Virus record (IMG/VR): IMGVR_UViG_3300035698_023821 | Span: 1-56,611 of that record | Strand: one strand, 5' to 3' | Length of the DNA: 56,611 nucleotides | DNA from: a virus | Shown: piece by piece, positions 34,610-42,012 of the stretch | Numbering within the stretch: the first letter of the stretch is position 1 | Layout of the letters: the number at the start of each line of letters is the position of its first letter | Position numbers and translations under genes: made by a program | Notes under the pieces: generated by a model | What the model saw: only the letters and a program-made list of their open reading frames with translations | Told to the model about the DNA's origin: nothing | The model's database searches: none

Positions 34610-35093
34610 CTGTGGCATTCCCCATAAATACATTTAAAGTTTCCGCGAGCTTATCCATAGTAACCTTCTTCCCGCCTCTTCCCGGCAGGGGCAGCTCAGT
34701 GAGTTCCTTATGAAGCAGAATCAAATCCTTCTGCACTTCCACTACGCGGGTGAAATCCAATACTGTCTCGATCTGGAAAGTAGGCTGTAGCTTTTCTTCC
34801 GCATCAAACTTGAAACAGCTTTCTATTACGGAGCTCACCCTTCCTATAAGAGTCTCCACTTCCTTTACAGCATCATTATCTTTAGCTATTGTAAGCGATC
34901 TTGATACCCTATCCTTATCCGCCTCCTCCCGCTTCTTTAGTCGTTCTTCCCAACCGAAAGTAGTAGCCCAGCGGGCAAGAGTCGGCTTAGACCCACCAGT
35001 TGCCTTTGCCAGTTTCGCAAAACTCCTGCCTTCGCCCAATGCTACCCAAGCCTCATACGCCTGCCTATGATGGAGTTGCTCCTTACCCTTCAT
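34482..35093 (-). CDS. terS: Terminase small subunit
   Basis: 203 aa. The N-terminal HTH (YEAWVALGEGRSFAKLAKAT, KPTLARWATTFGWEER) binds packaging-initiation DNA. A central helical oligomerisation part spans residues ~65-155, and an acidic C-terminus overlaps the terL start. Order before terL and HTH composition make this a secure call. Confidence 0.82.
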   Translation of the reverse strand: MKGKEQLHHRQAYEAWVALGEGRSFAKLAKATGGSKPTLARWATTFGWEERLKKREEADKDRVSRSLTIAKDNDAVKEVETLIGRVSSVIESCFKFDAEEKLQPTFQIETVLDFTRVVEVQKDLILLHKELTELPLPGRGGKKVTMDKLAETLNVFMGNATDEQKLSLLKPGQGEKGRAGGDTGTISDADFTEVSDGADSEKD

Positions 35094-35103
35094 TCTTTCC
35101 CCT

Positions 35104-35646
35104 TCATTGATTAGCCTCGAAAAATGCTTTTGCGAATCCTGGTGGAGTGATACTTCTTAGCTTGCCTCTTTCCGGTGAAGGTCGCATATAATGTATTCTA
35201 CTGTTTTTCTCAGGCTTGACCGGAATTTTCCCTGGTATATTGAATTTTCCCCATAAACAGGTTTTTTTGGTGTAGGGGTCACCATAATCGCACGGATTGA
35301 AGTATATTCGAGGTTTTCCATAATAATTAACAAGTCTGCCAACTGGATTTTCAAGACTCCAAAATACAGGATTGCTGAGAAGTATTATTCTCATACAGGC
35401 ATCACATATTGACAGGGCTTCATCAAGCGCCTTCAATCCCTTGCTCACCCACCATCGTGCGCCACTGCTTGATAGATGAGTACAGGGCGGCGCAGCAAGT
35501 ACTCCATAAACATCATCTGGCGGTTTGTATGTCCTTACATCATTGTCTGGATGCGTTATCAGCCTTACATCATATCCGGCATCTTTGTAAGGTTCTGACC
35601 ATGCGCCCGTACCGCCACAGAGGTCAAGAATTATTCGCCCCTTCAT
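35104..35646 (-). CDS. Cytosine-methylase-like protein
   Basis: 180 aa. SAM-binding motif I IILDLCGGTGAWSEPYKDAG, then VLAAPPCTHLSSSGARWW (the P-P-C catalytic loop of C5-cytosine methylases), FWSLENPVGRL (the E-N motif) and a final SITPPGFAKAFFEA. It is shorter than complete C5 methylases (~300 aa), and no target-recognition region is obvious. It may recognise DNA through a partner or modify a different base. ATG 35646 overlaps the previous stop. Together with the adenine methylase it would alter phage DNA. Confidence 0.7.
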   Translation of the reverse strand: MKGRIILDLCGGTGAWSEPYKDAGYDVRLITHPDNDVRTYKPPDDVYGVLAAPPCTHLSSSGARWWVSKGLKALDEALSICDACMRIILLSNPVFWSLENPVGRLVNYYGKPRIYFNPCDYGDPYTKKTCLWGKFNIPGKIPVKPEKNSRIHYMRPSPERGKLRSITPPGFAKAFFEANQ

Positions 35647-35990
35647 TCCTTCTCCCCCTGACTTGCAAGCCATGCAAGATGAAGATATTCATTTTTTAGC
35701 GGAATAGGAAACTCTTTATGAGGACAAACCCGGTAGTAAGTCTTTGGTGTTATGTCGAATAAATCACCTAACCAATCCTTGAATCTGTGAAACCGGCCTT
35801 TTTTCTCCTTTCTCGCAAGAAAGTGTGTACTGACTTTATATACTATTCCATCAACAAACTGTTCAATATAGGCTTCAATTAACATGCTTTCTATTACGTA
35901 GCGTGGAATAACCCCTGTTAGTCCTATTTTTACTCTTTCGAGCAATAATTGTTCTACTACTGGGGTTATTGGTTTCAAATCCCTGTTCAT
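35643..35990 (-). CDS. Uncharacterised helical protein
   Basis: 115 aa. It has PVVEQLLLERVKIGLTGVIP, then a basic centre (HFLARKEKKGRFHRFKDWLG) and a C-terminus ending LAWLASQGEKE. Possible nucleic-acid binding from the basic residues. Coupled to both neighbours by ATGA overlaps. Unknown function. Confidence 0.55.
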   Translation of the reverse strand: MNRDLKPITPVVEQLLLERVKIGLTGVIPRYVIESMLIEAYIEQFVDGIVYKVSTHFLARKEKKGRFHRFKDWLGDLFDITPKTYYRVCPHKEFPIPLKNEYLHLAWLASQGEKE

Positions 35991-36343
35991 TTAGCTTCCT
36001 CCTTCCACAGAGAGAATCTCACACTTTGCGATTCAGAAGAGGAGGTTGCTTTCTTCTCTGCTTCCTCCAGGAGGACTGCGCTCACACCCTTGTGCAGGAG
36101 ATGGAGCTTGAATATTGCCGTGTCAAAGGTTGTGCGCTTGGTAGCAACAAGGGCAGCAGAACCAGTAAGAGGTAACTCTACTTTAAAACCCTCTACTTGT
36201 CTAAGAGCGCCCAATAGCAACCTGTTTCCCTTTTCCTTAAAAGCTTCGGATTTATCTTCCAATATACGTGCCTCACTCCGAAATATAAGACCCGTTTCAA
36301 TCTCGCTTCTCACATCACTATTTTCAATCAGTTCCAGTTTCAT
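35987..36343 (-). CDS. Uncharacterised protein
   Basis: 118 aa, alpha/beta, charged: LELIENSDVRSEIETGLIFR, LLLGALRQVEGFKVELPLTG, ending SVRFSLWKEEAK. Not recognised. Stop overlaps the next start; its own start overlaps the upstream gene. Part of a block of small genes between the polymerase and the terminases. Confidence 0.55.
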   Translation of the reverse strand: MKLELIENSDVRSEIETGLIFRSEARILEDKSEAFKEKGNRLLLGALRQVEGFKVELPLTGSAALVATKRTTFDTAIFKLHLLHKGVSAVLLEEAEKKATSSSESQSVRFSLWKEEAK

Positions 36344-36543
36344 ACTCCTACCTCCTCTGATTTAGTTTCGATTCGCCTTACTCCTCTCGTATTCAACTTC
36401 TTCATCTCTACCGGCGAAAGGTACAGGTCGCCAGACCAGCGACCGTCTTTATCTGCCAAATCCAGTATCGCACTACCATTCGTATGATGCTTTACCTTGC
36501 CGGTAGCAAGACTCAATCGCACCGGCCCGCATTCAATCCTCAT
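36340..36543 (-). CDS. Small beta-rich protein
   Basis: 67 aa: IECGPVRLSLATGKVKHHTN, then GRWSGDLYLSPVEMKKLNTR and RIETKSEEVGV. Compact beta-type sequence with a single cysteine. Unknown function. ATG 36543 overlaps the stop of the membrane microprotein (ATGA). Confidence 0.5.
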   Translation of the reverse strand: MRIECGPVRLSLATGKVKHHTNGSAILDLADKDGRWSGDLYLSPVEMKKLNTRGVRRIETKSEEVGV

Positions 36544-36689
36544 TCAGCTTCTCCTTTCCTATTCATCACTTTTTGCTGCCTCTTCATTCTTTCTACAAAT
36601 GCTTGATTGTCTGAAATGCCGAGACAGACCCAGAGTACTATCACACTTCCAAAGAATATTAAAGCGACAATGTAAAATATTGGATTCAT
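36540..36689 (-). CDS. Single-span membrane microprotein
   Basis: 49 aa. One transmembrane helix near the N-terminus (FYIVALIFFGSVIVLWVCLG) and a basic cytoplasmic tail (ERMKRQQKVMNRKGEAE). Start ATG 36689 has GGAGAAGG upstream. One of several similar tiny membrane proteins in this genome; a role in membrane remodelling or superinfection control is only a guess. Confidence 0.55.
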   Translation of the reverse strand: MNPIFYIVALIFFGSVIVLWVCLGISDNQAFVERMKRQQKVMNRKGEAE

Positions 36690-36706
36690 ATTCCTTCTCC
36701 TTTCCA

Positions 36707-37111
36707 TTAAGTTATCCTTATTTCAATCTTTGTAAATCTATCAGGCATACAGTACAAATGTAATTCCACTCCAGAATCCGTAACAACTACCTCCTCTTCA
36801 GGAGCAAAAGTACAATTGTCTACAACGTCATGCAAAAGTTCCCTTATTTTCTGCCTTTCAATTTTACTTATCATTGCTTGCTCCTTTCTCTCTGCCTCTC
36901 TCATATTATCCTCATTCACCAAATAACCATCTCTTGTCCAGACATGACCATTAGCTTCTGGGTGAAACTTTCTATATTCATCGATTTCTGTCATTAATTT
37001 GAAGGGAATATGACCATGCACTACCTCTAAATAGAAACCGTCATTAGCGAGACGCCCATTCAAAAATCTGTATATTAGCTTGGACATTATTGTATCATGC
37101 TTATAAGCCAT
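36707..37111 (-). CDS. Uncharacterised protein
   Basis: 134 aa: MAYKHDTIMSKLIYRFLNGR, later FHPEANGHVWTRDGYLVNED and a C-terminal beta part with VVVTDSGVELHLYCMP. Shares the start MAY and its leader DNA with the gene at 37524. No named family. Confidence 0.55.
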   Translation of the reverse strand: MAYKHDTIMSKLIYRFLNGRLANDGFYLEVVHGHIPFKLMTEIDEYRKFHPEANGHVWTRDGYLVNEDNMREAERKEQAMISKIERQKIRELLHDVVDNCTFAPEEEVVVTDSGVELHLYCMPDRFTKIEIRIT

Positions 37112-37150
37112 TACTTCCTCCTTCCGGGTAATAATGACAATCCTTTTATC
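37104..37150 (-). repeat. Direct repeat copy B (KGLSLLPGRRK end plus start leader)
   Basis: About 47 bp that match 37517-37562 at ~90% with one indel. It encodes the last residues of the 66 aa protein and the Shine-Dalgarno and start of the next gene. The pair lies ~410 bp apart and brackets the zinc-ribbon gene and the 66 aa gene. Confidence 0.7.
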
Positions 37151-37311
37151 AATTCCTTGGTTGTAACACCTATCGAAGCCAAGGCTTTACATGCAATAAT
37201 CATATCCTCGCAGGAGATTTTCTCCTCTTCTTTGATTTCACAGGATGATATTTCTTCGTCTGTACCAGTTAGTAATAAACCAAAAAATTCCTTTAATCCT
37301 ACCTCCATCAT
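37111..37311 (-). CDS. Small uncharacterised protein with duplicated C-terminal end
   Basis: 66 aa: VGLKEFFGLLLTGTDEEISS, an acidic centre and the tail KGLSLLPGRRK. The same tail, with a stop and the following start leader, is present again at 37562-37517 as a gene remnant. Unknown function. Confidence 0.5.
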   Translation of the reverse strand: MMEVGLKEFFGLLLTGTDEEISSCEIKEEEKISCEDMIIACKALASIGVTTKELIKGLSLLPGRRK

Positions 37312-37338
37312 TCAGCTCCTCCTTTCCATTCTTTTATT

Positions 37339-37524
37339 TCAAACGCAAAAACGGGACAATTTGTTCTCTTTTGGTAAAAATATGTAGTTAGCAAAACACG
37401 CAGGACACGCCCAAATAATTTTTTCATGGGTTTCCCCCGTCAGCTTGTCTGTGAGAACCAGGCAAGTTCCGCATGACTCACATTCAAATATCTCTTCGTA
37501 ATCAGCCTCTGTGTAGTAAGCCAT
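37339..37524 (-). CDS. Zinc-ribbon protein
   Basis: 61 aa with FECESCGTCLVL and IIWACPACFANYIFLP, two C-x2-C pairs of a zinc ribbon. The N-terminus MAYYTEADYEEI is acidic. Start has GGAAGGAGGAAATA upstream. Probably binds zinc and nucleic acid; partner unknown. Confidence 0.6.
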   Translation of the reverse strand: MAYYTEADYEEIFECESCGTCLVLTDKLTGETHEKIIWACPACFANYIFLPKENKLSRFCV

Positions 37525-37562
37525 TATTTCCTCCTTCCAGGCAATAATGATAATCCTTTATC
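37517..37562 (-). repeat. Direct repeat copy A / remnant of a duplicated gene end
   Basis: On the minus strand this reads as codons for DKGLSLLPGRRK and a stop, without the rest of the gene, then GGAAGGAGGAAATA and ATGGCTTAC. Best read as the scar of a duplication or recombination between leaders. Confidence 0.65.
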
Positions 37563-37944
37563 TACAATTAAAGTAAACAGGCTCATCCCCGTCACAAATT
37601 ATTGTTATGCCATCTGCCAGTGGGCAATTCACTATTATCGCTACCATCCATGACGCCCAGAGAATATAACCTATCCCCCAACACACAAACCATACTATAG
37701 GATTAGCCCCATCGTAATCAAAAGCCGTAATTAATCTAATATCTATGAATAAGCAGATACCATAATATAGAATAGTAAACAAGCATGAATAGACTATTAC
37801 CTTGATTGCTGTAGTATGCGAGCAATCCCACAATGATTTCTCTTCCATGTTATCTGATATGCGCCCATACAAGAAATCATGTAGCAAAACTACAAACAAT
37901 ATTATTACTCCTAAGAATATGAAGAATCCTCCAGCTACTACCAT
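37558..37944 (-). CDS. Membrane protein with about three spans
   Basis: About 128 aa. Hydrophobic segments at residues ~2-22 (VVAGGFFIFLGVIILFVVLL), ~50-70 (IVYSCLFTILYYGICLFI) and ~80-105 (IVWFVCWGIGYILWASWMVA). Its start overlaps the polymerase stop (ATGGTAG), so it is coupled to the C-terminal polymerase half. Unknown function; possibly a replication membrane anchor or superinfection factor. Confidence 0.6.
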   Translation of the reverse strand: MVVAGGFFIFLGVIILFVVLLHDFLYGRISDNMEEKSLWDCSHTTAIKVIVYSCLFTILYYGICLFIDIRLITAFDYDGANPIVWFVCWGIGYILWASWMVAIIVNCPLADGITIICDGDEPVYFNCR

Positions 37945-38873
37945 TTCCATTCCTCCATACTGTTCCAATTCAACCCTACCTTAACATCGACCGGGGTAGG
38001 GATAGTTAGCTCGATTACCTCTTCCATAATCCGTGCCAGCATAGGGACGGCCGCATCCAGTATGCAATCCTCTATCTCCCACAATATCTCATCATGCACC
38101 TGCAATAGAGGACGCACTACATAGCCAAGAGCATCCCAGGCACGATATACTGGTACTAATTGCTTCATCGCCTCCTTGATAATACCCTGAGCACCCGATT
38201 GGATAGGCGCGTTCACCGCCTCTCGCAAACCTCCTTCCTGAATCCATTTGTGTGATGAGAACACTTCCGGCACATAGCGGCGCCGACCAAACATATCCAG
38301 CACAAAACCATTTCTCCTTGCAAATGCCCGAATCTCATCCGCCCACTCGAAGTAGCCGGCATACTTCCTTTCCCAATTCTGGATAAACTTTCTGCAATCA
38401 GCCTCAGTGAAGGCTACAATATTTTCGTGCTGGAATCTAATAAGCAACCCTCTGGCTGTTATTCCATAGATGACGCCGAAATTGGTAGTCTTTGCCGGAC
38501 GCCGATGTTTGCTCGAATCAATATCTTCCGGCGGTAACCCGAACATTGCACAAGCCGTCTCCAGATGTATATCCCCGCCCTTGCGATATACCTCCAGCAT
38601 TGCCTCATCCTGACTCAGATGCGCCGCCATCCGAAGTTCTATTTGACTATAATCCATTTGCGACCAAGTGACAATCAACCACTTGTCTCCCCCAAAACAT
38701 TCGGAACATCTTGTATAGCGGCTCCACCGGGCAACCTTATCCCATCCCTTATCTACTATCTGTGCATGAAATAAATTGCAATAAGCATACTCCTGATTAA
38801 TGAATTTACAATCGCATCCACAAAGTTGCCCGTCTATATCTACGATGACTTCTATTGTTAATCTCTCCTGCAT
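37938..38873 (-). CDS. Family A DNA polymerase, C-terminal half (palm and fingers), with added Cys module
   Basis: About 311 aa. The first ~60 residues are a separate module (LTIEVIVDIDGQLCGCDCKF, YAYCNLF, RYTRCSEC) like small free-standing phage proteins. The polymerase part then begins at WLIVTWSQ and holds motif A (DYSQIELRMAAH), the O-helix motif B (RRPAKTTNFGVIYG) and motif C (VHDEILWEIE). The catalytic aspartates and the lysine and aromatic residues of motif B are intact. It must combine with the N-terminal half at 39414-40619. ATG 38873 or 38876. Confidence 0.88.
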   Translation of the reverse strand: MQERLTIEVIVDIDGQLCGCDCKFINQEYAYCNLFHAQIVDKGWDKVARWSRYTRCSECFGGDKWLIVTWSQMDYSQIELRMAAHLSQDEAMLEVYRKGGDIHLETACAMFGLPPEDIDSSKHRRPAKTTNFGVIYGITARGLLIRFQHENIVAFTEADCRKFIQNWERKYAGYFEWADEIRAFARRNGFVLDMFGRRRYVPEVFSSHKWIQEGGLREAVNAPIQSGAQGIIKEAMKQLVPVYRAWDALGYVVRPLLQVHDEILWEIEDCILDAAVPMLARIMEEVIELTIPTPVDVKVGLNWNSMEEWKW

Positions 38874-38889
38874 CATTCTCTTCTTTCTG

Positions 38890-39231
38890 CTATGAACCAT
38901 TCTCTTCCTCGAACCATTCTTGTGTTGCTGATACCCATGATTGTTCACAACCTGGACACAGTAGAAGTGTAATATTAAATAATACACCCTCACCTATAAC
39001 AGGAAATCCACCTGTCAGGCCGTAATTAGTTTCATCCAAATCATTCGCTAATACTACTTTGGATAAATTGGATACGATTTCGAGGTTTCCGCAACGGTCA
39101 CATACACCCCAATCATCCCCTAATAACGCTCTAACATCTTCCCACAATACCCAAGCACCTCCGCGTGACTCCTTCATTTCTATTTCTTGCTTGCCCATAT
39201 CGCCAACTAATGATTTTAAATACCGTTTCAT
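38890..39231 (-). CDS. Zinc-ribbon protein inside the split polymerase locus
   Basis: About 113 aa: KRYLKSLVGDMGKQEIEMKE, then CDRCGNLEIV and LLLCPGCEQSW forming two C-x2-C knuckles, and an acidic end. ATG 39231 (GGAG 9 nt upstream) is preferred to 39261. Not a homing endonuclease by motif. It lies in the 732 bp segment that separates the two polymerase halves. Confidence 0.55.
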   Translation of the reverse strand: MKRYLKSLVGDMGKQEIEMKESRGGAWVLWEDVRALLGDDWGVCDRCGNLEIVSNLSKVVLANDLDETNYGLTGGFPVIGEGVLFNITLLLCPGCEQSWVSATQEWFEEENGS

Positions 39232-39264
39232 TATCATTCTCTCCTTTCTATTACGAGACATGAT

Positions 39265-39414
39265 TTAAAACTGTTGTGTATTGCTTTTGCCGTGAACAAA
39301 CACGTTATAAAATGTATCATCCTCATCTCTGCCTGGACAGATTTCTGTTACAATACCCGCAAAATTTATTTCAACCAAATCACCCTCTTTAAATCTCGGT
39401 TTAAAATCAGCCAT
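39265..39414 (-). CDS. 49 aa protein inside the split polymerase locus
   Basis: 49 aa: MADFKPRFKEGDLVEINFAG, then IVTEICPGRDEDDTFYN and a short end. It looks like a small beta-barrel (SH3-like) with a K/E-x-G-D-L-V-E start. The start is coupled to the stop of the polymerase N-half (ATGATG, with GGAG in the last polymerase codons). Unknown function. Confidence 0.6.
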   Translation of the reverse strand: MADFKPRFKEGDLVEINFAGIVTEICPGRDEDDTFYNVFVHGKSNTQQF

Positions 39415-40619
39415 CATTCACTCCTTTCTGCTACAAACCCTTCTCTTATTCGCCTTCCGTCTTCGCTCCTGACCGGTTGGTTTTGCAGGTTCGGATTGCT
39501 GCTTGCAAGTCGCCCAGTTGCTGTTCGTGTAACACTAAGGCTTGTATGCACACGTCCATTACCGTCTGTGAGACTCGGCAACACGCTGATATATGTCGAA
39601 TTGAGCTTTTTATATCCCCGATAGTCCTGCACAAGTCGGACAAGCTCATCTCCTCTATGGGCATCGAGTTCTTTTGCATCTGTACTCCTGATACTAAGCC
39701 CTCTTCCTCTAAGAGCTTTAAGAACTCGGGGCGAGCTTCCGGGGTTAAGATAACCCGTGTTAATTTCTTCAATTCGTTCAAGAATTCCTTCTGCGTTTTC
39801 ATCAAACTCCTCCTCCAGTTTGTAAAAGTGTTCCTTATTAATACCAATACCCTCTTGCATCATATCAATCACCATTGGAATCATGCCCATATCGCGCCAG
39901 AATACGCCCTCCTGTCCACTTTCTACTATCATAGACCAAAGTATCGGATAGAGGCGCAGGGTTGCATCGGGGTCCATGCAAGCATAGTGGACAGCATCGG
40001 AAAGCGGTATTTCAGAAAGATAACCCGGCTCCATCTTACCGAGAACAGGTTCAATTATATCCCTGTCTTGAGTTCTGTCTTTGTGATTCCAATACTTTAT
40101 GAGGGATTGGGCTGCTGTGCCTGCTTCGTGTTTTTTCAAATATGAAGAGAGTCGTGTCCTAATGTTTTGAGGGAATTTCACATGCTCATCCCCATTAGGG
40201 CGGATTACCAAAACCGGGTTCGGGTCAGGCCAATCCATACTAATTACTTTGTTAAGATATTCTTTTGCTTTTCTGTCCGCGGGTTCTTTTACCACCTCCT
40301 TGTACGACTTGAGGTTCATATTACAATGACGATAGGAAAGTGTTTTCAGACCGATACTGTTTTCACCCAATAGATATGCCATCACCATCGTATCGGCAAA
40401 ACGGTAAGGGATGATGCCAATCGAATTCAGAACCGGCAGGTCGAAGAGGGCATTATGGAGAATAGTCAGGGTTGAGGATGACTCCAGCAGAGTCCGCAGC
40501 GGCTTTAACACTCCCAAGTGACTGACAAGAGCCATCCTCGCAACTCCCGGCTCCTTACACCATTGGACTGACCAGGGGGGATCCCGTACTGTTTCCGTAT
40601 CAATTGCTATTATAGACAT
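39414..40619 (-). CDS. Family A DNA polymerase, N-terminal half (exonuclease and thumb)
   Basis: 401 aa. The 3'-5' exonuclease motifs are present: SIIAIDTETV (Exo I), ILHNALFDLPVLNS (Exo II) and HYACMDPDATLRL (Exo III). The thumb and the start of the palm follow, ending TGRLASSNPNLQNQPVRSED and IREGFVAERSE then TGA. The ORF stops just before motif A, which is on the next gene. ATG 40619 overlaps a membrane microprotein. Together the two genes make a complete ~700 aa polymerase. Confidence 0.9.
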   Translation of the reverse strand: MSIIAIDTETVRDPPWSVQWCKEPGVARMALVSHLGVLKPLRTLLESSSTLTILHNALFDLPVLNSIGIIPYRFADTMVMAYLLGENSIGLKTLSYRHCNMNLKSYKEVVKEPADRKAKEYLNKVISMDWPDPNPVLVIRPNGDEHVKFPQNIRTRLSSYLKKHEAGTAAQSLIKYWNHKDRTQDRDIIEPVLGKMEPGYLSEIPLSDAVHYACMDPDATLRLYPILWSMIVESGQEGVFWRDMGMIPMVIDMMQEGIGINKEHFYKLEEEFDENAEGILERIEEINTGYLNPGSSPRVLKALRGRGLSIRSTDAKELDAHRGDELVRLVQDYRGYKKLNSTYISVLPSLTDGNGRVHTSLSVTRTATGRLASSNPNLQNQPVRSEDGRRIREGFVAERSE

Positions 40620-40750
40620 AGAAGCTCTGGATTTGAGATTATAAAGACGATAAGTAGTATTGCTATCACAAGTACAAACGTACCAAGTGCAATAACCGGA
40701 ATAAAGCGCATCCAATATGTTTTATCCGAATATCCCCAAGGCTCATTCAT
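40610..40750 (-). CDS. Single-span membrane microprotein
   Basis: 46 aa. A polar N-terminus (MNEPWGYSDKTYWMR) precedes one strong transmembrane helix (ALGTFVLVIAILLIVFII). Start ATG 40750 has AAAGGGAAAC upstream. Overlaps the polymerase start by 10 nt. Unknown function. Confidence 0.55.
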   Translation of the reverse strand: MNEPWGYSDKTYWMRFIPVIALGTFVLVIAILLIVFIISNPELLCL

Positions 40751-40763
40751 TTTAGTTTCCCTT

Positions 40764-40949
40764 TCAACCATTACCAGATTCAAATCCCACTCCCGCTACG
40801 AGAAGTTCTGCCCATGAACAATCATCGTCGAAATCCGAACGAGCAATGAAGGCGGGTTCCGGGTCGGTAATCAACGAGCTTGCTTCCATTCTTGGCTTAT
40901 TATACCACGGATGCTTCGTGCTATGACGACGTTCTGTATTCTTATCCAC
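40764..40949 (-). CDS. Small acidic protein
   Basis: 61 aa from GTG 40949 (AAAGGAAAGAATT before it): KNTERRHSTKHPWYNKPRME, then PEPAFIARSDFDDDCSWAEL. No family recognised. Preceded by a possibly structured RNA leader at 40969-41071. Confidence 0.5.
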   Translation of the reverse strand: MDKNTERRHSTKHPWYNKPRMEASSLITDPEPAFIARSDFDDDCSWAELLVAGVGFESGNG

Positions 40950-40968
40950 AATTCTTTCCTTTCTTTAG

Positions 40969-41071
40969 TGGGCTGGCGTCCACCTACAACCACCATTAGC
41001 GGACTGTGATATTGGCTTACGAGAAACGTGTCTTCCCCGGATGGTTTCACAGCTTTTCAGCCTCCAGCCCC
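40969..41071 (-). ncRNA. Candidate structured leader RNA
   Basis: On the minus strand GGGCTGG (41070-41064) pairs with CCAGCCC (40976-40970), enclosing CTGTGA/TCACAG (41052-41047 with 41009-41004) and GTCCGC/GGTGGAC near the 3' side. This would be a closed stem with two inner arms. It lies in a gap between genes and upstream of the 61 aa gene. Not a tRNA (no T-loop) and not a riboswitch class I recognise. Pairing only; no covariation available. Confidence 0.4.
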
Positions 41072-41074
41072 TTT

Positions 41075-41164
41075 TTATTTCTTTTCGATAAATGAGAGTA
41101 TGTACAATATTATAATTGCAATAGATTGTAGGACATCAATCATTATTTGTTCCATTAGAGTCAT
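41075..41164 (-). CDS. Single-span membrane microprotein
   Basis: 29 aa: TLMEQIMIDVLQSIAIIILY then a short basic end. Almost entirely one transmembrane helix. GGGAG lies 8 nt before ATG 41164. Very short, so support is modest: coding fit, site and position. Confidence 0.4.
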   Translation of the reverse strand: MTLMEQIMIDVLQSIAIIILYILSFIEKK

Positions 41165-41182
41165 CGCCACTGCTCCCATTAT

Positions 41183-41290
41183 TTATTTCATTTTTACAAG
41201 TATTCCTACGAGCAATCCAACAATAATCGGGCAACAAATAATTAGCACAACCCAAATATCTTTCAATGTTTCAAGAATTTTAGCTTCCAC
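41183..41290 (-). CDS. Single-span membrane microprotein
   Basis: 35 aa from GTG 41290, just after the stop of the ASCH-like gene: EAKILETLKDIW then a transmembrane helix VVLIICCPIIVGLLVGILV. The GGAG of the preceding gene's last codons serves it. One of a set of tiny membrane proteins in this genome. Confidence 0.45.
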   Translation of the reverse strand: MEAKILETLKDIWVVLIICCPIIVGLLVGILVKMK

Positions 41291-41291
41291 G

Positions 41292-41819
41292 TCATTCTCC
41301 TTTCTCAATGTACCATCCCCAACGAATAAGGTGTTTGTCGGGAATACATACTTCATCAATGCCTAACTTCACTATTTTATCCAAAGTAAAAAGGTCTTTA
41401 AACTGCACCGCCTCGACCTTACCGATTTTCCAGACATGCCGGCAGGGTGTATCATTTGGGTCTTTCGTTGACATGGTTGCTGGGGAGTGCCATTTGTCAT
41501 CAAGAACATAAACCTCCTCGAAAGACTTATCACTCATTAACCTTATATGCTCTTTAAAATCAGCAATACTTTCAAAGCCGTCTGCTTTATAAGCATATAG
41601 TCCATCAGAGATTTCGCTAAATGCTCTCCCGTCCGGACGGCGTACATAATTGCGTGTTTGGTATATAGTCCACGCCTCGCAGATGAACAGCTTATCGCCT
41701 TCCTTGCAGAGTTTGTTTTCATCTCTGTAATTTATCACTCTTGGCACAAACATCGCCGTTGCGCCTTCGTTGAGTCTCTTTGCTGTCGCTTCGTTGGCAC
41801 AGATACGTTTGTTAGACAT
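41292..41819 (-). CDS. ASCH/PUA-like domain protein
   Basis: 175 aa. The centre KEGDKLFICEAWTIYQTRNY and VYVLDDKWHSPATM followed by a beta-rich end matches the plan of ASCH/PUA-like phage proteins, which bind RNA or modified bases. The N-terminus has basic and acidic helix-forming residues. Overlaps the small gene upstream by 8 nt. Family level only. Confidence 0.5.
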   Translation of the reverse strand: MSNKRICANEATAKRLNEGATAMFVPRVINYRDENKLCKEGDKLFICEAWTIYQTRNYVRRPDGRAFSEISDGLYAYKADGFESIADFKEHIRLMSDKSFEEVYVLDDKWHSPATMSTKDPNDTPCRHVWKIGKVEAVQFKDLFTLDKIVKLGIDEVCIPDKHLIRWGWYIEKGE

Positions 41820-42012
41820 ATTTCCCCCAAGTTTGATAATCCGCTTCGCTCATCTCATCGTCATCATCGTAAGCAAGCAATCTATCTTTATGTTTCTCAC
41901 ATGCAAATATTAATCTACCGTCTGTTCGATATATAGCATTAACTCGTGTAGGTTTGCAGAAAGTACAATATTTCATTCCATTTTGTCTTTCTTTTTCTCT
42001 TATCCTTCTCAC
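41812..42012 (-). CDS. Zinc-finger-type small protein
   Basis: 66 aa from GTG 42012 (AGGAGAGTAAAG upstream). It holds MKYCTFCKPTRVNAIYRTDG and LIFACEKHKDRLLAY, giving C-x2-C and C-x2-H like pairs, then an acidic end (DDDDEMSEADYQ). Possibly zinc binding. Unknown function. Confidence 0.55.
   Translation of the reverse strand: MRRIREKERQNGMKYCTFCKPTRVNAIYRTDGRLIFACEKHKDRLLAYDDDDEMSEADYQTWGKYV

Noticed and set aside
40969-41071. A tRNA
   Set aside because: The 7 bp closing stem is tRNA-like, but no T-loop, no D-arm and no anticodon arm are present.
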